Shown: in pieces, positions 1 through 5,555 of the stretch
How positions within the stretch are numbered: position 1 is the stretch's first letter
How the letters are laid out: each line of letters opens with the position of its first letter
NCBI GenBank assembly: GCA_045627185.1
Contig: JAZQNE010000001.1
Coordinates: forward strand, 1-14,587
Length of the DNA stretch: 14,587 nucleotides
DNA from: SZUA-448 sp045627185
GTDB lineage: Bacteria > Bacillota > Clostridia > Lachnospirales > Lachnospiraceae
Direction: 5' to 3'
The notes under the pieces: model-generated
Database searches by the model: none
The model's input: the letters and a program-made list of their open reading frames with translations, nothing else
What the model was told of the DNA's origin: nothing
Made by a program: the position numbers and the translations under genes

Positions 1-44
1 CTCACCCATTGACTCACTCACAAATACAAGTCCGGAGGCTCAAA

Positions 45-926
45 ATGGAGTGGCTGACCTGCTTAAAAAGCGCAATTGATTATATGGAGGACAATCTTAC
101 GGAAGATATCGGTCCGGAAGAAGTAGCCGTCCATGTTAATGTTTCCTGTATGTACCTTCAGCGTGGATTTCAGATTCTAACAGGATATACGCTTGGAGAA
201 TACATAAGGAACAGAAGGCTGTATCTGGCGGCAGTAGAGCTCGCTGAGTCAGATCTTTCAGCTATTGATGCAGCGCTTAAATACGGTTATGAAACTCCCG
301 CAAGCTTTACCAAGGCGTTTTCAAGGTTCCATGGGGCAACACCAATGGACATAAAAAAAGGAAGAACCGGAATCAGAGCTTTCCAGAGACTGAAAATAAG
401 TATATCCGTACAGGGAGGAAGCAATATGCAATTCAAAATTGAAAAAAAAGAAGCAATTAAACTTGTTGGTTTCCAGCGTATCTTTAATGAGGAAAACTCA
501 TACGAAATGATCCCAAAATACTGGGATGAAGTATGTGACAATTATTGTCCAAACCTGATGAAAGGCCTTGAGCCCGCTAATGATACAGAAAAATATATTG
601 CCGCTCATCATATCGGGGAATTTGGTGTGTGCATCGACGATATCGGTGCCGACGGCAACTTCAATTACATGATTGCGGGTTATGACAAAGGTGATGCTAT
701 TCCCGAAAATATGACCGTAAGGGAAATTCCCGCAGGCGAATGGGCAGTATTCGATTGCACCTTGAAAACACTTCATGATACCAATACGGCTATCTGGAAG
801 GAATGGATTCCGGGCAACGGAGAATATGAACTTGCCGGCAGTTACAATATTGAATGGTATTCGCCGGAAAGCAATTCCGGACCTGATATGAAATGCCAGA
901 TATGGATGCCGGTTAAAAGAAAATAG
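45..926 (+). CDS. AraC-family transcriptional regulator with GyrI-like effector domain
   Basis: Predicted cytoplasmic one-component regulator of 293 residues. The first ~110 residues form an AraC-type double helix-turn-helix DNA-binding domain; visible landmarks are the first helix pair around 'EEVAVHVNVSCMYLQRGF' and the second-HTH signature 'ALKYGYETPASFTKAFSRFHG'. From about residue 128 ('MQFKIEKKEAIKLVGF') to the end lies a GyrI-like/AraC effector-binding domain, which in this family binds small hydrophobic or sugar-like molecules. The start is set at ATG 45 because GGAGG (34-38) lies 6 nt upstream; an in-frame TTG at 9 lacks such a site. A second GGAGG-ATG pair lies inside the gene at the domain boundary (see findings). 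The kinase gene follows 72 bp later with no terminator between, so they are probably co-transcribed. The family is clear; the ligand is unknown. Confidence 0.9.
   Translation: MEWLTCLKSAIDYMEDNLTEDIGPEEVAVHVNVSCMYLQRGFQILTGYTLGEYIRNRRLYLAAVELAESDLSAIDAALKYGYETPASFTKAFSRFHGATPMDIKKGRTGIRAFQRLKISISVQGGSNMQFKIEKKEAIKLVGFQRIFNEENSYEMIPKYWDEVCDNYCPNLMKGLEPANDTEKYIAAHHIGEFGVCIDDIGADGNFNYMIAGYDKGDAIPENMTVREIPAGEWAVFDCTLKTLHDTNTAIWKEWIPGNGEYELAGSYNIEWYSPESNSGPDMKCQIWMPVKRK
414..428 (+). promoter_or_regulatory. Possible internal ribosome binding site and start codon inside the AraC-type gene
   Basis: GGAGG sits just upstream of an in-frame ATG at 426, with spacing like that of the true start codons in this window. 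Translation from here would give a ~166-residue stand-alone GyrI-like effector domain without the DNA-binding part. Seen directly: the motif, the spacing and its exact position at the domain junction. That the site is used is inference. The same bases also encode Gly-Gly of the linker, so the motif could be coincidental. Confidence 0.4.
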
Positions 927-998
927 TGCCGGTACGGATGCAGATAAAAATGCCGGATATGGACACTTGTAAAGAAAAAGAATATCGGAGATGAGAAG

Positions 999-1805
999 AT
1001 GAAAAGGAAAATCAGTGTGGTTGCGCTGCCATGTCTTTGCGTGGATGTATTTGAAGGAACGGATGAAATGCGTCCGGGCGGTGAAGCATTAAATTTTGCC
1101 GCGCATGCAGGTGAATTCGAGGATGTTCAAGTGATTCTTCTTGGGGCTGTAGGAACCGACAAATATGCTGATTTCCTTCTGAAAGCCGCAAATGAGAAGA
1201 ATGTCGATACAACGCATATAAGGATAGAAAGCGATTTGCCGACCGCACACTGTAAGACTTACCTTACACCGGACGGTGACCGTTATTACAAGGATGATTC
1301 CTGGAACGGGGCCATAATTGACCGGTTCCGTGCAAATGAAGAGGAAATGAAGCTTCTTACTTCTTCAGATGTTGTCTTTATTCATTTTCGCGCCGACTGT
1401 TTTGAACAGATTTTTGAAGCAAAGAAAAAGTACGGATTCAGGCTCGCTGCTGATTTCTCAACATACAGGGATTTTGCGGATATGGAGCGCTATGCACCTT
1501 ATATTGAGTATTTCATGATTAGCGGTGAGGAAGACCTGCTTCCGTACTTTGAGGACTTTTCAAAGAAATATGACGGCCTTTTCAATATGTCACTTGCCGA
1601 AAAAGGAAGTGTTACATACAGCCATGGAAAATGTTACCGTGTTTCTGCCAGACCTGTTGATGAAATAATCGATACAACCGGCTGCGGAGACAGTTATCAT
1701 GCAGGCTTTGTATGCGAACATATGCTGTCGGGCGACATAATACAGGCAATGAATAAAGGCTCTGAAATTGCAGCTGTTACGCTTGGCCACTTTGGAGGTT
1801 TCTGA
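999..1805 (+). CDS. PfkB-family sugar kinase, fructoselysine 6-kinase-like
   Basis: ATP-dependent cytoplasmic kinase of 268 residues, a typical length for short PfkB/ribokinase-fold enzymes. An N-terminal sugar-binding Gly-Gly motif ('RPGGEALNFAAH', about residues 26-37) and the C-terminal signature 'DTTGCGDSYHAGF' (225-237) are visible; Asp231 is the expected catalytic base and the preceding glycines form the anion hole. The signature has Cys where many family members have Ala (GAGD). The size, N-terminal pattern and Gly-Gly-aromatic end resemble FrlD-type fructoselysine kinases, but substrate calls in this superfamily are unreliable and no partner deglycase is nearby. GGAG at 987-990 supports the start. 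It follows the AraC-type gene in the same direction and ends 2 bp from the oppositely oriented lysR stop codon, with no terminator between. Confidence 0.85.
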   Translation: MKRKISVVALPCLCVDVFEGTDEMRPGGEALNFAAHAGEFEDVQVILLGAVGTDKYADFLLKAANEKNVDTTHIRIESDLPTAHCKTYLTPDGDRYYKDDSWNGAIIDRFRANEEEMKLLTSSDVVFIHFRADCFEQIFEAKKKYGFRLAADFSTYRDFADMERYAPYIEYFMISGEEDLLPYFEDFSKKYDGLFNMSLAEKGSVTYSHGKCYRVSARPVDEIIDTTGCGDSYHAGFVCEHMLSGDIIQAMNKGSEIAAVTLGHFGGF

Positions 1806-1807
1806 TT

Positions 1808-2698
1808 TTATCTGTTGTTAATTTCATGTGTTTTACATAATTCCATAAAATCTTTGATAACAGGTGTGACCAGCTTGTCTTTATGATAGATCACCTTGAA
1901 GGTTCTTTCAAAGGATAATTCATCAACATCCAGCACCTTGATACAGCCGTTTATTATGTAGTTGTGTACAAGATGCTCAGGCAGAACGGCAATTCCAAGG
2001 TCTTTCAGCACACCGTTAATGAGCGCTATTGCGCTTGATGATTCCCAGGCAGGATCGATTACGATTCCTGCCTGTTTTGTTACTGCATCAAACAATTCTC
2101 TTGATGCACTTTTCTTTTCGCCAAGCAGAAACTTCTGAGCCTTAAATTCTTCAAGAGTTAACCGGCTCTTTGATGCCAGCGCACTTTTCTTCGAACAGAT
2201 AACAACAAGAAGGTCGTCTCTGTAATTTTCAGCAACAATGTCGGGATTATGAACCAGTCCCTCGCTCAGCGCAAAATCCAGGTCACTTCCGACAAGCATT
2301 TTCTCAAGTGTTTCTGTTGGCGCAACCGTTGCTTTAACTCTGGCTTCCGGATATTTGTCCTGAAAAGATTTGACATATGACGGAAGCAGATCTGCACCGA
2401 TTGCGATACTTGCACCGACTCTTACTGTTCCGGTTTTATCCATGCTTTTAATTGTAAGCTCCATATCCTTGAAAAGAGATGTGATATGCGATGCATATTC
2501 ATAAAAACGGCGCCCTGCGTCAGATATCTTCAAACGTTTGCCGTAGCGTTCGAACAACACGATTCCGTAATAATCCTCAAGCTCGTGTATTGCCAGACTG
2601 ATTGCGGGCTGAGACATATTAATTGCCTGTGCTGCCTTTGTTGTATTACATCCATTCTCATAAACTGCGCAGAAGATGGTCATGTGTCTTAATGTCAT
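1808..2698 (-). CDS. LysR-family transcriptional regulator
   Basis: Cytoplasmic DNA-binding regulator of 296 residues, the standard LysR length. The N-terminal winged helix-turn-helix is plain: 'TTKAAQAINMSQPAISLAIHELE' carries the Ala-Ala and Ser-Gln-Pro-Ala-(I/V)-Ser core, followed by the wing 'LFERYGKRLKISDAGRRF'. Residues ~90-290 form the periplasmic-binding-protein-like effector domain ('VRVGASIAIGADLLPSYVKSF' onward), of the CysL/CbbR-like branch. The minus-strand start is preceded by GGAG about 8 nt upstream. It is divergent from the D-lactate dehydrogenase gene across a 342-bp AT-rich gap, the usual layout for a LysR regulator and its target, and convergent with the kinase gene. A dyad just upstream of its start suggests autoregulation. 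Target and ligand are not known. Confidence 0.93.
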   Translation of the reverse strand: MTLRHMTIFCAVYENGCNTTKAAQAINMSQPAISLAIHELEDYYGIVLFERYGKRLKISDAGRRFYEYASHITSLFKDMELTIKSMDKTGTVRVGASIAIGADLLPSYVKSFQDKYPEARVKATVAPTETLEKMLVGSDLDFALSEGLVHNPDIVAENYRDDLLVVICSKKSALASKSRLTLEEFKAQKFLLGEKKSASRELFDAVTKQAGIVIDPAWESSSAIALINGVLKDLGIAVLPEHLVHNYIINGCIKVLDVDELSFERTFKVIYHKDKLVTPVIKDFMELCKTHEINNR

Positions 2699-2710
2699 TT
2701 TGTTCTCCGT

Positions 2711-2745
2711 AAAATTCGGTTATCCAATCGGATTAACCGGATTTT
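2711..2745. promoter_or_regulatory. Imperfect inverted repeat upstream of lysR
   Basis: The left arm AAAATTCGGTTATCC (2711-2725) and right arm GGATTAACCGGATTTT (2730-2745) are complementary apart from one extra base and one mismatch, with a 4-base AATC centre. The dyad lies 13-47 bp before the lysR start codon. It could be the LysR autoregulatory operator or a hairpin in the lysR leader. On the plus strand it is followed by a T run, so it could instead stop transcription arriving from the kinase gene. Confidence 0.6.
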
Positions 2746-2823
2746 TTCCTTTCTTCGTTTTTTTCATATTTGATTCAAACCTTTATGTCTATAATTTTTC
2801 CCCAAAATCTTATATAAAAACGC

Positions 2824-2872
2824 CTTATATTCAAAAACACCATATATTCAAAAATGTCTTATGTTCAAAGCG
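2824..2872. repeat. Three imperfect 17-bp tandem repeats
   Basis: Units begin at 2824, 2841 and 2858 and share a pattern close to C(T/A)TAT(A/G)TTCAAA. The TTCA cores are spaced exactly 17 bp apart. The spacing is not a whole number of helical turns, but tandem sites upstream of a LysR target are plausible. Chance similarity in AT-rich DNA cannot be excluded. Confidence 0.5.
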
Positions 2873-3040
2873 TCCTTTTATAACCGAAATCATATATAAA
2901 ATATTGAAACATATTATTTCCCTTATTATACACTGAGCGTTATAATTTGTACATAAGCAATAAGTAAAACCATATAAGAATTATATATATAGAAAATAAC
3001 AAATGACATATAAGACGGACTGCTTGTGAAAGGTGAGAAA

Positions 3041-4075
3041 ATGATAAAAATTGCGTTCTTTGATGCAAAAGATTATGATATTGCATCGTTTAACAATTCG
3101 AATAAAAACGGAGATTATGAAATTAAATATTATGAAACAAGGCTTTCGGAGGATACGGTAAACCTTGCTGCCGGGTTTGATGTGGTTTGCGTTTTTGTAA
3201 ACGATTATGTAAACAGAAAGGTCATAGATGCCTTGCAGGAATACGGTGTCAGGCTGGTTGCCCTGCGATGTGCGGGTTATAACAATGTGGATATTGAATA
3301 TGCTTTTAAGAAAGTGCATATAGTAAGAGTTCCGGCGTATTCGCCTTATGCTGTTGCCGAGCATGCAATGGCAATGCTTCTGACATCTGTCCGAAGGATA
3401 CATAAGGCCTATATCAGGACACGTGATTTTAATTTCAGCCTGAACGGTCTTACCGGTTTCGATCTTCACGGAAAGACGGTCGGCGTTGTAGGAACCGGCA
3501 AAATCGGCAGGATTTTCGCAGACATATGCAAAGGGTTCGGAATGAAGGTTCTGGCTTATGATAAATACCCTGCGGAAAACCTTAATGCAGAATATGTTTC
3601 GCTTGATGAAATCTGGGAGAAGAGTGATATTATTTCCTTCCATTGTCCGTTGACGGATGAAACGAAACACATGGTTAACAAAAGAACAGTTTCTAAAATG
3701 AAAAAGGGTGTTATCCTGATTAACACCTCCCGAGGCGCGCTGATTGATTCGGAAGCGCTTCTTGACGGAATAAAAGACAGGAAAATAGGTGCTGCCTGTC
3801 TTGATGTTTACGAAGAAGAATCGGACATTTTCTTCCACGATTTTTCGGGGCATATAGTTGCAGACGATACGCTCGCAAGGCTGATTTCAATGCCAAACGT
3901 GATTGTGACCTCTCATCAGGCATTTTTAACAAAAGAAGCACTTGAAAATATAGCAGATACGACACTTGCAAACATTAAGCAGTTCATGGCAGACGGACGG
4001 TGCGATAATGAACTGTGTTATAAATGCGAGAAGTTCGGAAGCTGCACATCGACTCCCCCCATTAAATGTTTCTAA
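3041..4075 (+). CDS. ldhA: D-lactate dehydrogenase (D-2-hydroxyacid dehydrogenase family)
   Basis: NADH-dependent cytoplasmic enzyme of 344 residues predicted to reduce pyruvate to D-lactate, a fermentation end step. The nucleotide-binding motif GTGKIG is at 151-156. The catalytic set is visible: Arg231 in 'SRGALID', Glu260 in 'DVYEEE' and His292 in 'SHQAFLTKEA'. The 'HQAFLT' block and the near-terminal 'NEL' favour LdhA over glycerate or phosphoglycerate dehydrogenases. The ATG at 3041 has AGGTGAG (3031-3037) just upstream; a GTG at 3026 lacks one. After 'NEL' the protein continues for about 19 residues with four cysteines (326, 329, 335, 343), beyond the usual end of E. coli LdhA. It is divergent from lysR, which may control it, and ends in a strong terminator. 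Confidence 0.9.
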   Translation: MIKIAFFDAKDYDIASFNNSNKNGDYEIKYYETRLSEDTVNLAAGFDVVCVFVNDYVNRKVIDALQEYGVRLVALRCAGYNNVDIEYAFKKVHIVRVPAYSPYAVAEHAMAMLLTSVRRIHKAYIRTRDFNFSLNGLTGFDLHGKTVGVVGTGKIGRIFADICKGFGMKVLAYDKYPAENLNAEYVSLDEIWEKSDIISFHCPLTDETKHMVNKRTVSKMKKGVILINTSRGALIDSEALLDGIKDRKIGAACLDVYEEESDIFFHDFSGHIVADDTLARLISMPNVIVTSHQAFLTKEALENIADTTLANIKQFMADGRCDNELCYKCEKFGSCTSTPPIKCF

Positions 4076-4085
4076 GAAGCACGAA

Positions 4086-4137
4086 AATCTCCTTGATATG
4101 TAACCGGAAAGGAAACATATCAGGGGGATTTTTGTTT
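4086..4137 (+). terminator. Rho-independent terminator after the D-lactate dehydrogenase gene
   Basis: A 16-bp stem pairs 4086-4101 with 4115-4130; only two positions are not Watson-Crick and both can form G-U pairs in RNA. The loop is 13 nt and TTTTTGTTT follows. It begins 11 bp after the stop codon and separates the fermentation gene from the sugar-uptake locus. Confidence 0.93.
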
Positions 4138-4182
4138 CTCGGAGTCTTACAAAGAAAAAAAGAAAATAAGACATAAAATGAT

Positions 4183-4192
4183 AAAACGTTTT
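4183..4192. promoter_or_regulatory. Distal LacI-type operator candidate
   Basis: A perfect 10-bp palindrome AAAACGTTTT with the central CG typical of LacI/GalR operators. It lies 175 bp upstream of an identical copy and just upstream of TATAAT at 4203. It may be an auxiliary operator for looping. A CcpA catabolite-response site is an alternative because the core is similar. Confidence 0.5.
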
Positions 4193-4318
4193 CGCGATTT
4201 TGTATAATTTGACATGAAAATACAAAAAACTTACTCATCTTCGGAACACAAAATGCAAAAATATATCCTAAAAAGTATCGAAAAAGCAAAAAAACATCAA
4301 CAATCTGCACAAAACATA

Positions 4319-4347
4319 TTGACATTTTAGCGTTTCGTTTGTAAACT
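4319..4347 (+). promoter_or_regulatory. Sigma-70-type promoter of the lacI-type gene
   Basis: TTGACA (4319-4324) matches the -35 consensus exactly. A 17-bp spacer leads to TAAACT (4342-4347), a 4-of-6 match to the -10 consensus. The predicted start near 4354 would place the proximal operator over the first transcribed bases, where a bound repressor should block initiation. Confidence 0.6.
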
Positions 4348-4357
4348 GTTCGCAGAG

Positions 4358-4367
4358 AAAACGTTTT
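4358..4367. promoter_or_regulatory. Proximal LacI-type operator candidate
   Basis: A perfect AAAACGTTTT palindrome located just downstream of the predicted transcription start and 26 bp before the lacI-type start codon. Its position points to autorepression. The extended sequence GAAAACGTTTTAC also resembles a CcpA catabolite-response element, so either LacI or CcpA could be the binder. Confidence 0.6.
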
Positions 4368-4393
4368 ACCTATTTATTTTTCAGGAGAAAACA

Positions 4394-5377
4394 ATGATTA
4401 CTATAAGAGAACTGGCCAAGGAATGCGGAATGTCAGTGTCTGCTGTTTCCAAAGCCATGAACAACAAAAAAGGAATCAGTCCGGAAAATGCTGAAATGGT
4501 AAGGAAAAAAGCACAGGAACTTGGCTATTTTCCTAATGCGGCTGCCCGCACCATGCGTACGAACAAAAGCCATAATATAGGCATTATGTTCCGAAACGAT
4601 ATGGCCCATGAATATTTCTCACTTGTACTTGAGGCAATAAGATGCAGGGCTTCGGAGCTTGATTATGATATTACATTCCTTGAAAGAGGAGATATGAGTT
4701 TCCTTGAGCATGCAAAGAACAGACAGTGTGACGGAATCATCATTGCAGCCGGTGATTTTGAACCGGAACAACTCAAATTGCTTGCCGACAGTGACCTGCC
4801 GCTGATAGGTATTGATCACAGCTTTGAAAACTGCAGCAGTGTTTACGGAAGTAATGAAGACAGCATGAAGGAAATTGTTAATTATCTGTATGGACTTGGA
4901 CACAGAAAAATAGCATTTTTCTATGGTGAGGTTGGTGAGGTTACACTACAGCGTCTTTCAGGCTTCACAAAAGGTATGAGAAGCTGTGGACTGGAAACAC
5001 CAAGGGAATTCGTCATGCAGACCGGATTCGGTAACTTAAATGCAGCCGGTAAAGCGACACGTGAGCTTCTAAGTTCAGACAACCGTCCTACGTGTATTAT
5101 TTATCCGGATGATATATCAGTGCTTGGAGGCATTTCCGCAATACAGGAAATTGGTCTTAAAATCCCTGAGGATGTATGTGTTTTCGGCTATGATGGTATT
5201 CGTCTTACCAATATGCTTACTCCGACAATTGCAACCTATCATCAGGATGCAAAGGGAATAGGAGAAGCCGCTGTAAACCAGCTTGTTGCGGAAATTGAAG
5301 AAAGAGCCCAGACAAGAATGATTCTTATCCCCGGCAAAATACAGGAAGGCGGTACCGTAACAAAATTGACTGAGTAA
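4394..5377 (+). CDS. LacI-family transcriptional regulator
   Basis: Cytoplasmic sugar-responsive regulator of 327 residues, normal for the family. The N-terminal helix-turn-helix is 'TIRELAKECGMSVSAVSKAMNN' (residues ~3-24), followed by 'PENAEMVRKKAQELGYFPN' and the hinge 'AAARTMRTNKS'. The residue that normally inserts into the minor groove is Leu in most members; here Met aligns with it. Residues ~60-325 are the periplasmic-binding-like sensor domain, with 'CDGIIIAAGDFE' and 'VCVFGYDGIRLTNMLTPTIATYHQD' as family-typical blocks. AGGAG 6 nt upstream fixes the start. It is the first gene of the uptake locus, with operator-like palindromes in its own promoter region, so it probably controls itself and, by read-through or another site, the genes that follow. 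The inducer is unknown. Confidence 0.93.
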   Translation: MITIRELAKECGMSVSAVSKAMNNKKGISPENAEMVRKKAQELGYFPNAAARTMRTNKSHNIGIMFRNDMAHEYFSLVLEAIRCRASELDYDITFLERGDMSFLEHAKNRQCDGIIIAAGDFEPEQLKLLADSDLPLIGIDHSFENCSSVYGSNEDSMKEIVNYLYGLGHRKIAFFYGEVGEVTLQRLSGFTKGMRSCGLETPREFVMQTGFGNLNAAGKATRELLSSDNRPTCIIYPDDISVLGGISAIQEIGLKIPEDVCVFGYDGIRLTNMLTPTIATYHQDAKGIGEAAVNQLVAEIEERAQTRMILIPGKIQEGGTVTKLTE

Positions 5378-5454
5378 TTCCCCGAGCAGGGACAAGAGTT
5401 AAATCAGAACCGGTATTATATGAACCGCCATTTTCAAACAGATATTTCATAATG

Positions 5455-5530
5455 ATATATTCGTCCCTCCGTCGGAAAGCGGGAAGGTTATTGAGGACGT
5501 TATATATAGGCAGTCAGACCGAAACCTGAC
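5455..5530 (+). promoter_or_regulatory. Structured leader upstream of the surface-protein gene
   Basis: ATATAT plus CGTCC (5455-5466) can pair with GGACG plus ATATAT (5495-5508), leaving a G-rich inner segment. A second hairpin, GTCAG (5513-5517) with CTGAC (5526-5530), stands just before the ribosome binding site. A weak promoter may overlap (TTTCAA 5432-5437, TATATT 5456-5461). I could not match this region to any known riboswitch. It may be a stability element or a protein-binding dyad. Confidence 0.4.
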
Positions 5531-5555
5531 ACAAATCAAAGGAGGATTATTTATT

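Larger units (their letters stand above)
2699..3040. other. AT-rich intergenic region between divergent lysR and D-lactate dehydrogenase genes
   Basis: This 342-bp stretch has no convincing gene. It holds the inverted repeat next to lysR, a pyrimidine-rich run on the plus strand (2740-2800), three imperfect 17-bp repeats (2824-2872) and a very AT-rich segment up to the dehydrogenase ribosome binding site. A weak promoter for the dehydrogenase may be TTGTAC (2947-2952) with CATATA or TATAAG near 2971-2978, but spacing is 18-20 bp and the match is poor. Short reading frames here are low-complexity and have no supported start. Confidence 0.7.
4076..4393. other. Intergenic control region upstream of the lacI-type gene
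   Basis: This 318-bp gap holds the terminator (4086-4137), two AAAACGTTTT palindromes (4183-4192, 4358-4367), a sigma-70-like promoter (4319-4347) and the ribosome binding site AGGAG (4383-4387). Between them (4193-4318) the DNA is A-rich, with a TATAAT at 4203-4208 that lacks a good -35 partner. No gene is supported here. Confidence 0.75.

Noticed and set aside
9..44. Upstream extension of the AraC-type gene from TTG at position 9
   Set aside because: No ribosome binding site precedes it, while ATG 45 has GGAGG at ideal spacing and fits the family N-terminus.
2824..2872. CRISPR-like array
   Set aside because: The repeats are short, imperfect, directly adjacent without spacers, and no cas gene is present.
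2981..3853. 290-residue reading frame on the minus strand
   Set aside because: It is antisense to the D-lactate dehydrogenase gene, shows no domain or start signal, and has an unnatural composition.
5462..5499. Known riboswitch (for example c-di-GMP type) before the surface-protein gene
   Set aside because: The G-rich segment superficially suggested one, but the conserved core motifs are missing.
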